DNA of 64,000 nt from Lentiprolixibacter aurantiacus (GTDB lineage: Bacteria; Bacteroidota; Bacteroidia; Flavobacteriales; Flavobacteriaceae), in NCBI RefSeq assembly GCF_026241225.1, contig NZ_JAPFQP010000002.1, positions 248,001 through 312,000 of the forward strand, given 5' to 3'. Of the stretch, positions 54,186 to 62,948 are shown piece by piece. The notes under the pieces were generated by a model that did not search any database, was not told the DNA's origin, and saw only the letters and a list, made by a program, of their open reading frames with translations. How positions within the stretch are numbered: the stretch's first letter is position 1; each line of letters starts with the position of its first letter. Both the position numbers and the translations under genes were made by a program.

Positions 54186-55463
54186 ATGAAACTCAAAAAT
54201 CAAATCAGCCTGATCTTACTTTCTTTAGGATTAGTATTATTTGTTCAGTGTCAGGAAAGAACTACTTCAGCTTCTGCTGATCAAACCGTGGCTATTCTGG
54301 TAAAAACGGTCAACACCAGAGATTTTTCAAAAATTGAAGACTTACTTGCAGATAATTATCAGTACCAGGAATATGGCAATCCCATGGCCTCGAATATTTT
54401 AAAACAAGTTATCATCCAATATCCTGAAATCAGAGACTATGAAATAATTTCAACCTCGTATAGGGATAATGAGATAGGGGTAGAGGTTAATTTCACTACC
54501 GAAAAAGGAAGGGAAAAGAAACTAATACAACTGGACAAGGATCATAAACTGTTAAGGGCAGATATTGCCAGTATTACTTTAGCGGGTCATCCTGAAAAAA
54601 AGGATAATCAATCGTCTTCAGAGAACATTTCAAAAGAGCCCTTTGAAGAAATATCATTTCAACTCACTGGAACAGGTCATATGATCGTTGAAGCATCTGT
54701 TAATGGTAGAAAGGCAAATTTTATTGTGGATAGCGGTACAGCTGGTCAGCTTATGCTTAATGCTGAGTATTATGATATGGCGGGGAGCACCAGCCAAAAC
54801 ATGCCCATGGGGGTGACCGGTAAGATGCAGGGTGTCCGGGAACTAATCGTTGATCAATTCGTCTGGAATAATATGGAATTCAAAGAATTAGATGCACACA
54901 TAGCAGAAATTTCACACCTGGGGAGGAATATAGGAGTTGAAAATTTTGGCGGCACAATAGGTTACGGCATACTGAAAGATTTTGCAATGGATCTTGACTA
55001 TAAACAGGGCATCCTGAAATTATGGAGGGATACAGAGGCGATGCGCGGTACTTATGGTATTACGAAAGATCGTACTCTGCCAATGAGTATGGCAATGCAT
55101 ATTCCGATAATTGAAGTTAATATTGCTGATAAGATTGTCAAACTTGGTATCGACAGTGGTGCGGAGGGTAATATGCTGAATAAAGAATGGGAAGTAAAAT
55201 TAAATGGTTCCTATAATAATATCCGCAAGGACAAACTTGGTGGTGCCGAAAATAATTATGTAACCGTAACCAAGGTCTCTCTCAATGATATACAGATATG
55301 TAAAAATGAATATGAAATGGACTTTATTTTCGCTGATTTATTTGGAGGAAACCACAAGGTAAACCTTCTGGATGGACTGATTGGCTATCCATTCCTTTCT
55401 GCTCAGCAAACTATACTTAATCTAAAGGATAATGAGATCTGTTTATTGAATAAACCCCTCTAG
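54186..55463 (+). CDS. Retropepsin-like aspartyl protease lipoprotein
   Basis: A 425-residue lipoprotein (lipobox FVQC, Cys about 22). Residues about 30-140 form an NTF2-like accessory part. Two aspartyl-protease halves follow, with catalytic motifs IVDSGTAG (about 182-189) and GIDSGAEG (about 320-327), as in a pepsin-like single-chain enzyme. Its last 88 bp recur at 57297-57384 as a broken copy. Substrate unknown; a processing role at the cell envelope is plausible. Confidence 0.85.
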   Translation: MKLKNQISLILLSLGLVLFVQCQERTTSASADQTVAILVKTVNTRDFSKIEDLLADNYQYQEYGNPMASNILKQVIIQYPEIRDYEIISTSYRDNEIGVEVNFTTEKGREKKLIQLDKDHKLLRADIASITLAGHPEKKDNQSSSENISKEPFEEISFQLTGTGHMIVEASVNGRKANFIVDSGTAGQLMLNAEYYDMAGSTSQNMPMGVTGKMQGVRELIVDQFVWNNMEFKELDAHIAEISHLGRNIGVENFGGTIGYGILKDFAMDLDYKQGILKLWRDTEAMRGTYGITKDRTLPMSMAMHIPIIEVNIADKIVKLGIDSGAEGNMLNKEWEVKLNGSYNNIRKDKLGGAENNYVTVTKVSLNDIQICKNEYEMDFIFADLFGGNHKVNLLDGLIGYPFLSAQQTILNLKDNEICLLNKPL

Positions 55464-55746
55464 CACCTAAGTTTTAAATTCTTTATAAAGATTCTGATTT
55501 TCTTTTTTAATATTGAAAATTGGGCTCAATATAAAAGGACGAAAAATGTGGTCAAACATTAATTACTGTTTATTTTTGCTATAATTTTCCAACGTTAGGC
55601 TTCTTAGTTTTGATACCGAATACCCCGTCGAATTTTCAACCTAATAATTTATTAAAAAAAACAACGTTAATTTATTTAGCGTTGATGTACACTTTGTTAT
55701 GGCCCCAATCACTTCAATTCAGTTTGCTCATTTAAATTTCAATCTA

Positions 55747-57207
55747 ATGCAAGCCTTCAAATGGTTTAAAACAACCCAATTTTTGTTGCTGCCTTTAATA
55801 TTCATACTGTTAGGCTGTAACAATGCAATGGATCCTGAGTCGCCCGAAGAAGGAATTGATTCAGAAAATGAAATTGTTGATCCTGAAAATATAGCCCTAA
55901 CGTATCGAAATGAATGTGGAGGCTGTCATGGACAGGACTTGTCCTCCTTTGTTGAACGCGACTGGGTTTATGGCAATTCTCTGGAAGATGTTATAGAATC
56001 TATAACTAATGGATATCCAGGCAATGGAATGCCAGCTTATGGTTCTATGTTGAGTGAGAAGGAAATAGAGGATCTGGCCAACTATATACTTACCGATATT
56101 GAAGGAAAAACCAAAGAGATGTTGGAAGAGGACAACCCCGATTTGTCTGGTTTGATCTCATCCGATGACCTGAATTTCCGATTGGAAACCATTACCGATG
56201 AGATTCCCGGAATTCCCTGGGGGATTGAGCAACTACCCAATGGTGAAATTTTGGTGACCGAGCGTGGAGGACGACTGTTTTTAGTAAGTACCGATAAGCA
56301 ATTGACGGAAATTACCGGTGTTCCAGACGTTGTTTCACTAGGGCAGGGTGGATTGTTGGATGTACTTATACATCCAGATTTTGAAAACAATGCATTTGTT
56401 TATTTGTCTTATTCCCGTGCCAACCCCAATAATGCATCTGAATACACCACAGCAGTGGCAAGAGCCAGGCTTGAGGGAAACAGTTTGGTCGATGTGGAGA
56501 ACATATTTACGGCACTTCCCTATCTCAGCAGCTCCAAACATTATGGATCCAGACTGTTGTTTGATGGTAATGGCTTCCTGTATGTTTCCGTTGGTGATCG
56601 CACATTTAGGGATGTTTACCCTCAGGAATTGGACAATGCACTAGGAAAAATACACCGTATCCATGACGACGGTCAAGTTCCTGCTGACAATCCATTTTAT
56701 AACACATCTGGAGCGGTTAATTCAATTTTTACATACGGAACACGCAATCCTCAAGGAATGAGCCTGCATCCAGAAACTGGAATGGTTTGGGAAGGCGAGC
56801 ATGGACCTCGGGGTGGTGATGAAATCAATATCTTGGAAGCAGGGAACAACAATGGTTGGCCTGTGATTTCATATGGTATTAATTATGATGGAACTACATT
56901 TACGGACCTTACCGAGGCGGATGGTATGGAACAACCAGTATATTACTGGACCCCTTCCATTGCTCCCTGTGGAATGACATTTGTGTCCAGCGATTTTTAT
57001 GGAAATTGGAAAAATGACCTCTTCGTCGGTTCACTTAAATTTGAATACCTCCATCGTTTAAAGATGAATGGCAACCAGGTCGTTGGCCATGAAACACTAT
57101 TGGAGGGAATCGGCAGGGTTCGTGACGCCCAAATGGGTACAGACGGTTATCTTTACATTGCGGTTGAGGGCCCCGGCAGACTTATACGCCTTGTGCCTGA
57201 GCAATAG
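55747..57207 (+). CDS. Cytochrome c-PQQ-dependent sugar dehydrogenase fusion lipoprotein
   Basis: A 486-residue lipoprotein (lipobox LLGC). The N-terminal cytochrome c domain has heme motif CGGCHG and an axial Met in GNGMPAYG. The C-terminal glucose/sorbosone dehydrogenase domain has EIPGIPWGIEQLPNGEILVTERGG, KHYGSRLLFDGNGFLYVSVGDR and GEHGPRGGDEIN. The heme domain would take electrons from PQQ. ATG 55747 is chosen for the signal peptide; the frame runs 48 nt further upstream. It sits between the intact protease gene and its 3' remnant. Confidence 0.88.
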   Translation: MQAFKWFKTTQFLLLPLIFILLGCNNAMDPESPEEGIDSENEIVDPENIALTYRNECGGCHGQDLSSFVERDWVYGNSLEDVIESITNGYPGNGMPAYGSMLSEKEIEDLANYILTDIEGKTKEMLEEDNPDLSGLISSDDLNFRLETITDEIPGIPWGIEQLPNGEILVTERGGRLFLVSTDKQLTEITGVPDVVSLGQGGLLDVLIHPDFENNAFVYLSYSRANPNNASEYTTAVARARLEGNSLVDVENIFTALPYLSSSKHYGSRLLFDGNGFLYVSVGDRTFRDVYPQELDNALGKIHRIHDDGQVPADNPFYNTSGAVNSIFTYGTRNPQGMSLHPETGMVWEGEHGPRGGDEINILEAGNNNGWPVISYGINYDGTTFTDLTEADGMEQPVYYWTPSIAPCGMTFVSSDFYGNWKNDLFVGSLKFEYLHRLKMNGNQVVGHETLLEGIGRVRDAQMGTDGYLYIAVEGPGRLIRLVPEQ

Positions 57208-57296
57208 TGCCATACTTTATTTAAAGTAAGAGTCAAATTAATTAGTACAGAAAGGTAATTTAACTTTAAGGTGATTTCCAATATAATTTTACATAG

Positions 57297-57377
57297 GGAC
57301 TCATCGGCTATCCATTCCTTTCTGCCCAGCAAACTATATTTAATCTAAAGGATAATGAGATCTGTTTATTGAATTAA
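57297..57377 (+). pseudogene. 3' remnant of a retropepsin-like lipoprotein gene
   Basis: Twenty-six codons matching the C-terminus of the gene at 54186-55463 (GLIGYPFLSAQQ ... CLLN). The DNA is about 92% identical over 88 bp with about 7 changes, one of which creates an earlier TAA. A TAG directly precedes the match in frame and no start is available. It is the only notable content of the 57208-57478 gap. Confidence 0.8.
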
Positions 57378-57478
57378 CCTCTTTAACAATACAATTTATA
57401 ATATACTTTATATCAATATGTTAGCCCATTTTATCCATTAATTTGCTATCTTACATGTGAATAACAAAAAGCATTAGG

Positions 57479-58348
57479 ATGAAAGCAATTTATGAACGAT
57501 TTAGCCCTTTGATTTTCCTCTTATTTTTCCTTATTGGCGGATGCAAAAGTGAGCCTGTCACTGTTATAGATTCTTACGATGGGGTGAGCATCCGCTTTGA
57601 TAACGAGGGTAGTGGAGAAATCACCCTAATACTGGTTCATGGGTGGGCTAATGACCGAAGCATCTGGGATGCCCAGGTAGCACACTTTTCTGAAAATTAT
57701 CGGGTAATAGCAGTCGATATGCCGGGTTTTGGTGAATCCGGCAACAATCGTTCTGATTGGACAATTTCTTCTTATAGTCGGGATATTTCTGAAATTATTA
57801 AGCAGTTGGATCTTAATAATGTAGTACTGGTAGGATTTTCAATGGGTGCGCCAATTGTTGTGGAAGCGGCAGCTTTGGCTCAGGATCAGGTCAGCGGTGT
57901 AGTACTGGTTGATGCATTGCAGGAAGTTGAATTGAAATATCCTCCTGAAACTGCCAAGTTTATGGATAGTGTAATGATGGACCTGGTAAATAACCCAACA
58001 AAGGAAAAGTTAGTAGCAGGAGGTTTTTTTAAAAAGAATATCGATTCCGCCCATCAACGCGTTATGTCTTTTCTAGAAGGAAGCTCACAAAAAGGTTGGA
58101 GAGAATCGTTAAACGGGGTTATGAATTGGCAAAATGAGCGATGTATTGAGGTGCTTCGTGCGGTTAATACTCCCATTATAGCCATAAATTCTGATATGCA
58201 ACCGACGAATGTTGAATCCTTTAGAAAATATGCTCCTGATTACAAAGTCAAAATTGTGCAGAATGTTGGTCACGTTATTATGTGGGATAAGCCCGAAACT
58301 TTTAATCTATTGATGGAAGAAAGTATACAGGAGTTTAGAGCCGATTAA
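57479..58348 (+). CDS. Alpha/beta-hydrolase lipoprotein
   Basis: A 289-residue lipoprotein (lipobox IGGC). The hydrolase fold has oxyanion-hole VHGWAND, nucleophile GFSMGAP (Ser about 121) and a C-terminal His in NVGHVIM, with DMPGFGESG between. The probable acid is the Asp of INSDMQPT. Substrate unknown; esterase or haloperoxidase-like activity is possible. Confidence 0.88.
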   Translation: MKAIYERFSPLIFLLFFLIGGCKSEPVTVIDSYDGVSIRFDNEGSGEITLILVHGWANDRSIWDAQVAHFSENYRVIAVDMPGFGESGNNRSDWTISSYSRDISEIIKQLDLNNVVLVGFSMGAPIVVEAAALAQDQVSGVVLVDALQEVELKYPPETAKFMDSVMMDLVNNPTKEKLVAGGFFKKNIDSAHQRVMSFLEGSSQKGWRESLNGVMNWQNERCIEVLRAVNTPIIAINSDMQPTNVESFRKYAPDYKVKIVQNVGHVIMWDKPETFNLLMEESIQEFRAD

Positions 58349-58542
58349 TTGTACTTCATGTTTTACATCAAATTATATAGCAATACAGAATAATCTACAT
58401 TTGTTCTATAATTTATATTATGTAAAATAGAATACGCCTAGCCACATGATAATGGTCATAATATACCCTATTTAAAATTTCTTTATTGCTAAAACTATTT
58501 TAGCGAAAATATCCCTAACTAAATTCCCTAACTAATCTCTAA

Positions 58543-59001
58543 ATGAAGCAGCTAAAGCATTCTTTGAAGTTTATGATGATATTATCCACTCTCCTTTTAA
58601 TGCAAAGTTGTTATGTATCAAAACCGGTTTCTGCTTCAGAATTAAGGTATTCATACAGATCTAGCAGTATTTCCATGGGGAAAACTAGTAAACCTGTGAA
58701 AATTATTTACGATTCCAATAAATACATATTCAGATACTTAATCAATGTAGATGGAACCATTTATGGAGTTGCAGGTAAAGAATCTAAAACGGCAAAACTA
58801 CTCTCAAAACAAATTGTAAATTCCAAGAGTTTCATTAACAGCAGGTTAATTAGAAGGAATGAAATAGCGATACTACTTACTGAAGAACAGGCAAATGAGG
58901 TGTATCCTCACTCATATATAAAATCTGTTATAGTTGCACTGCCAATTGCATTTGGTGTAGCTTATGGCCTTTTTTATTTAACTATCATCAATAATATTTG
59001 A
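58543..59001 (+). CDS. Hypothetical small lipoprotein with C-terminal membrane span
   Basis: A 152-residue protein that I do not recognise. Lipobox LMQSC (Cys about 23), a Ser-rich segment (SYRSSSISMGKTSK), a short beta-rich part (YIFRYLINVDGTIYGV) and one C-terminal hydrophobic span (IVALPIAFGVAYGLFYLTII). The two anchors could tether both ends to membrane. Upstream, CCCTAACTAA is repeated twice just before the ATG. Confidence 0.6.
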   Translation: MKQLKHSLKFMMILSTLLLMQSCYVSKPVSASELRYSYRSSSISMGKTSKPVKIIYDSNKYIFRYLINVDGTIYGVAGKESKTAKLLSKQIVNSKSFINSRLIRRNEIAILLTEEQANEVYPHSYIKSVIVALPIAFGVAYGLFYLTIINNI

Positions 59002-59012
59002 GTAATGTTTTT

Positions 59013-59588
59013 CTATTCCGATTGCGGATTCTCCGCTACTCCTTCGTAACGTATGGGATTTCTCTGTGTGCTATAGAACATTAATACAGCCTTTTGACCG
59101 GGAAATAATTTAACCATTATATCAAACCGCTCTGTTCCAAAAGATGCATCAAAATTGATTCGGTATGAACCCTCTTTATCTAAGAATTCAGATTTGTAAT
59201 TTTCCATGGGTGCTTTAAAATCAATTCCGCTGACTCCCGGATATCCGGAAACTATCCTTCTTTCCCCATAATACGGAAGGTCGGCATAAATAGTATCCCC
59301 ACGGATTTCGAATGAATTAGGGGTCTGCATAAGGTTTATGCGTGAAACATTGCTGCCAGGTGGCAATAAACCAGAATTGTACACACTTGCCATAGCAGTT
59401 GTTGTGAGGGGAATTGCCCACTCTGCCCTTACCTTTATACTGCGGGAATCTGCCTGCTGTTTTAGTTCCTTTATGGTTTCATCGCTCACAGCTTTTTTAG
59501 TACCGCTGCAACTACCCAGGGCCCATATGATCCCGGCGATCCAAAGGGCATAAAAAAGCACAAACCTGATGTGTTTTTTCGTTCTCAT
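59013..59588 (-). CDS. DUF4251 lipoprotein
   Basis: A 191-residue lipoprotein (lipobox LGSC, Cys about 27). The DUF4251 core is visible from FEIRGDTIYADLPYYGERRI through GIDFKAPMENYKSE to FDIMVKLFPGQKAVL. Its fold is thought to be a small beta-sandwich; no function is known. The start at ATG 59588 is set by the signal peptide. Confidence 0.85.
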   Translation of the reverse strand: MRTKKHIRFVLFYALWIAGIIWALGSCSGTKKAVSDETIKELKQQADSRSIKVRAEWAIPLTTTAMASVYNSGLLPPGSNVSRINLMQTPNSFEIRGDTIYADLPYYGERRIVSGYPGVSGIDFKAPMENYKSEFLDKEGSYRINFDASFGTERFDIMVKLFPGQKAVLMFYSTQRNPIRYEGVAENPQSE

Positions 59589-59756
59589 ATACCTATAACT
59601 CAAGATACTACATTTGAGTACTCCCATTTTCCCAAAAAATCCCTAAAATGTCACAAAGTTTTCTCAAAAATCAAGTGCCAAATAAAAGCTTATCCTGATA
59701 AAAATCATTTTTGTTAACCCCTGCCCTGCAGATATTTGTCTGTAAATAAAGGGAAT

Positions 59757-59951
59757 ATGACAACTACTAATCCTTCAACCCGTACAACACACGTTTCCAA
59801 TGCCGTATATGGCCTGGGGTTAATCGGGGCTGCCGTTTATTATATCCAGGTAGCAACAGGCTTCTGGGCGGGTATAATTGGCTTGCTCAAAGCCATTGTA
59901 TGGCCGGCATTCCTGGTATATGAAGTGCTACAACACCTGGCCGTTCAATAA
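59757..59951 (+). CDS. Small membrane protein (64 aa)
   Basis: Sixty-four residues with two hydrophobic helices (AVYGLGLIGAAVYYIQVA and WAGIIGLLKAIVWPAFLVYEVL). It overlaps the 3' end of the convergent molybdoenzyme gene by 7 nt. Similar two-span proteins are frequent in flavobacteria but unnamed. The start is ATG 59757; a TTG upstream is possible. Confidence 0.65.
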   Translation: MTTTNPSTRTTHVSNAVYGLGLIGAAVYYIQVATGFWAGIIGLLKAIVWPAFLVYEVLQHLAVQ

Positions 59952-62269
59952 AGATGGTCTTCATGAGCATATTTTCGATGTACGCGTATCCTCAAAGACT
60001 TACTAATGGGTGTCCTGCTTTTGTCGGCAAAGTTGTTATGCGGAACTAAAACGTTTGTCTCCGGAAAATATGCAGCCGTATTGCCTCTTGGTATTTTATA
60101 GGAAATTACCCTGAAATTATCTGCCTTTCGGGTAACCCCATCATAGCTGCTGCTCAGATCCACAATTTCGCGGTTTTTCAAACCTCTATCAGCCATATCT
60201 TTTTTATTCATCAATAAGACCCTCCTTTCACCGTAAATACCACGGTAACGGTCGTCCATACCATAAATGGTAGTATTAAACTGATCATGAGAACGAATGG
60301 TCATCAACATCAATTCATCTTCGGCCAATTCATGGTCAGGAAGTTTATTCAGGCTAATCTTTGCTCTTCCTTTTGGTAATTTGCTGAAATCCCCTGCTCG
60401 TGCGTTGTTTGGCAAATAATATCCGGTTCCTTTTGAACGCTCCTCCGTATTTTCAAAACCTCTTGCGACCAGGTCTATAAGTTCGCGTATAGCCCTGTAG
60501 TCCTCCCCCAGTGATTTCCAGGGAACAACGTGGTCCTTTCCAAAATAAGCCTCTCCCAAGTTTCCAATGATCTCAGGTTCACTCATAAGGTCAGCAGAGG
60601 CAGGTTTTAAAATGCCTTTAGACCAGCGTACCCTTCCCATGCTGTTCTCGGTAGTAACAAACCGGGATTTACCGTTTTTGGTATCCTTTTCCGAACGACC
60701 ATAAGTTGGCAGGATCAGGGCTTTTTTGCCCGTTACCAAATGGGATCGGTTGAGTTTGGTGCTCACTTGCACTGTTAATTCACAATTCTGAAGGGCCCTA
60801 CCTGTGTAGCGCGTATCTGAAGCAGCCATTAAAAAGTTCCCCCCTAAGGCTACAAATACCCTGGCCTTTCCCTTGTGCATGGCTTCCGTGGCCCCTACCA
60901 CATCCACTCCTGGGATATCCGGCGCTTTAATACCCATATACCTGTCTAGACGTTCGTTGTATTCCTCATCCACATAATGCATGATACCCACACTGCGATC
61001 GCCCTGAACATTGCTATGCCCACGAACCGGGCAGGTTCCCGAATTAGGTTTTCCAAGAGCACCCTTAAGGAGGAGCAGGTTTACATATTCCCGAATCGTT
61101 TCCACCCCGTTCTTATGTTGAGTAAGGCCCATTGCCCAGCATATAATGATTTTTCTGGCCCGCGTGAGGTAGTCCACCGCTGCATTGATTTTTGCCTCCT
61201 CTACTCCCGTTAATTCAAGCAAATGGTCTTCTGAATACTGCTCAAGATCCATCATCAGTTTTTCATATCCCTCCGTTTTGGTGGATATGAATTCCCGATC
61301 AAAAACCCCTCCCGTCTCCGCCTCTTTCTGGGCTAGCTTCCTCATGATAAGTTTTAACAGGGGGATATCCTGGTTGATTTTTACCGGAAGGTGCAAGTCG
61401 GCCATAGGCTCCCCTTTTCCAATCCAACCCTTAGTTCTCTGGGGATTTCTGAAGTTAACAAGACCCGCCTCTTCCAGTGGATTTATGCTGATTATACGTC
61501 CCCCGTTTTCCTTGCATTTTTCCAGGGCAGACAGCATACGGGGGTGGTTAGTGCCGGGATTTTGACCGGCAACAATGATTACTTCAGCGCCATATAGATC
61601 CTCGAGGGTAACACTCCCCTTCCCTATTCCCAGGGTTTCCGAAAGTGCTACACCACTGGATTCATGACACATGTTTGAACAATCCGGAAGGTTATTGGTG
61701 CCTAATGCCCGGGCAAATGAACCGTATAAAAAAGCAGCTTCGTTGCTGGAACGACCGGAGGTATAAAATATAGCTTCGTTAGGATCTTTTAATGCCCTGA
61801 GCTCTTCAGCAATAACCTCAAAAGCTCCTTCCCAGCTTACAGGCTCATAGTGACTACTGTCTTCCCGAAGGACCATGGGCTCTGTAAGCCGACCCAACTG
61901 ATTCAATTCAAGATCCGACCAGTGCGAGAGTACCTCTACCGAGTGTTCTTTAAAAAAATCCGTATTTAAATGATTCCTTGTAGCCTCATCTGCCAGGGCC
62001 TTAGCACCGTTTTCACAGTACTCCCCTACTCTTGAGGGATTTTCCGGGTCTGGCCAGGCACAACTGGGACAATCGAATCCCTGCTTCTGATTAATTTTCA
62101 GCAGGGAAGTTGTAGACCGTAAAACACCCATTTCCTTCAGGCTGTGCTTCAGTGTGCTAAATACTCCCGGCACACCGGCAGCATAAGAAGATGCTTCCCT
62201 GGTTTTTAGATCTGATAAATGAACAGGACCTTCGTAAGAAACATTTCTTTTGTAATGTTTTTTGCTCAT
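59945..62269 (-). CDS. FdhF/YdeP-family molybdopterin oxidoreductase
   Basis: A 774-residue DMSO-reductase-family enzyme. It has an N-terminal CPSCAWP region and MGD-contact segments such as FYTSGRSSNEAAFLYG, LPDCSNMCHESSG, GQNPGTNHPR and SHDQFNTTIYGMDDRYRG. The residues match FdhF/YdeP proteins, whose substrate is not settled; a formate dehydrogenase role is not assured. It would need the mobA product. The small protein gene upstream (62274-62642) lies 4 nt away and is probably co-transcribed. Confidence 0.9.
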   Translation of the reverse strand: MSKKHYKRNVSYEGPVHLSDLKTREASSYAAGVPGVFSTLKHSLKEMGVLRSTTSLLKINQKQGFDCPSCAWPDPENPSRVGEYCENGAKALADEATRNHLNTDFFKEHSVEVLSHWSDLELNQLGRLTEPMVLREDSSHYEPVSWEGAFEVIAEELRALKDPNEAIFYTSGRSSNEAAFLYGSFARALGTNNLPDCSNMCHESSGVALSETLGIGKGSVTLEDLYGAEVIIVAGQNPGTNHPRMLSALEKCKENGGRIISINPLEEAGLVNFRNPQRTKGWIGKGEPMADLHLPVKINQDIPLLKLIMRKLAQKEAETGGVFDREFISTKTEGYEKLMMDLEQYSEDHLLELTGVEEAKINAAVDYLTRARKIIICWAMGLTQHKNGVETIREYVNLLLLKGALGKPNSGTCPVRGHSNVQGDRSVGIMHYVDEEYNERLDRYMGIKAPDIPGVDVVGATEAMHKGKARVFVALGGNFLMAASDTRYTGRALQNCELTVQVSTKLNRSHLVTGKKALILPTYGRSEKDTKNGKSRFVTTENSMGRVRWSKGILKPASADLMSEPEIIGNLGEAYFGKDHVVPWKSLGEDYRAIRELIDLVARGFENTEERSKGTGYYLPNNARAGDFSKLPKGRAKISLNKLPDHELAEDELMLMTIRSHDQFNTTIYGMDDRYRGIYGERRVLLMNKKDMADRGLKNREIVDLSSSYDGVTRKADNFRVISYKIPRGNTAAYFPETNVLVPHNNFADKSRTPISKSLRIRVHRKYAHEDHLY

Positions 62270-62273
62270 TTAT

Positions 62274-62642
62274 TTAAAGTAAAGCTTTAGGGTTAGGATA
62301 CTGGTCCGATTCGTCTTCAGAGCGTGCTTCAAGACACTGAAAATCCTTTTCCAGAAGCAGGTGTAATGTAGAATCATTTGTCAAGGGCAACCATTCTTCA
62401 AAGCCAACCGTTTCATTGTCGGGCCAGTTCTCAGAAAGCTTCCGGGGAAGGTAAAAACAGATACTATTATCTTCTAAAGCGGCATTCAGGGTATTGTGCA
62501 CTTCCGAAATCATCACCTCATATCTGAACAAGCCCGACGGAAATCGGGTGGTTTCCCTAATAAAACCTTTTGTACACAAATCAGCTACTTCATTACGAGT
62601 TAAGCGTAAGCGGATGGAATTTCCTTTGATCCTTATTTTCAT
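62274..62642 (-). CDS. Hypothetical protein linked to FdhF/YdeP (DUF7009-like)
   Basis: A 122-residue soluble protein beginning KIRIKGNSIRLRLTRNEVAD. It has alternating beta-strand patterns and an acidic C-terminus. I associate the opening with the DUF7009 family from memory, with modest confidence. Its position 4 nt upstream of the molybdoenzyme gene suggests a maturation or partner role. The start at ATG 62642 begins the conserved part; the frame extends 69 nt upstream. Confidence 0.6.
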   Translation of the reverse strand: MKIRIKGNSIRLRLTRNEVADLCTKGFIRETTRFPSGLFRYEVMISEVHNTLNAALEDNSICFYLPRKLSENWPDNETVGFEEWLPLTNDSTLHLLLEKDFQCLEARSEDESDQYPNPKALL

Positions 62643-62758
62643 AGGGTTTACCTTTCTTATTCTTAAAAATACGACTTCTATGGGAATGTCTTGGGATTTT
62701 ATCAGACTCACCGTGAACAGCCAAAATTTTAGTTAGCTTTAGCAGATCAAAGAAACTA

Positions 62759-62899
62759 ATCACGAAAAACCTGGTTCGTGCAGTTGTAGCGGCCATTGGG
62801 GCTAAAAAAATAGGAGGGGGACGTTGTGGATGCATCGGCACGGTATTCGTTTTCATTATCCCCTATTGGCTTTTGGGCTACGTTTTTGAACTGTTTTAG
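62759..62899 (+). CDS. Possible small Gly-rich membrane protein without a clear start
   Basis: An open frame ending at TAG 62897-62899 reads AIGAKKIGGGRCGCIGT followed by a hydrophobic helix (VFVFIIPYWLLGYVFELF). This looks like a small flavobacterial membrane protein, but the frame (open from 62717) has no ATG, GTG or TTG before the conserved part; ATC 62759 or CTG 62771 would be unusual. It may be a remnant or start non-canonically. Confidence 0.3.
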   Translation: MTKNLVRAVVAAIGAKKIGGGRCGCIGTVFVFIIPYWLLGYVFELF

Positions 62900-62936
62900 T
62901 ATTGCCTGCCCCTCTATTAATATGGGCTGAATACCC

Positions 62937-62944
62937 TACTTTTG
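62937..62944 (+). promoter_or_regulatory. Candidate -7 box for the MFS gene
   Basis: TACTTTTG is a perfect TAnnTTTG match ending 4 nt before the ATG, so a transcript from it would be leaderless. No TTG at normal -33 spacing. Confidence 0.4.
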
Positions 62945-62948
62945 CCGA

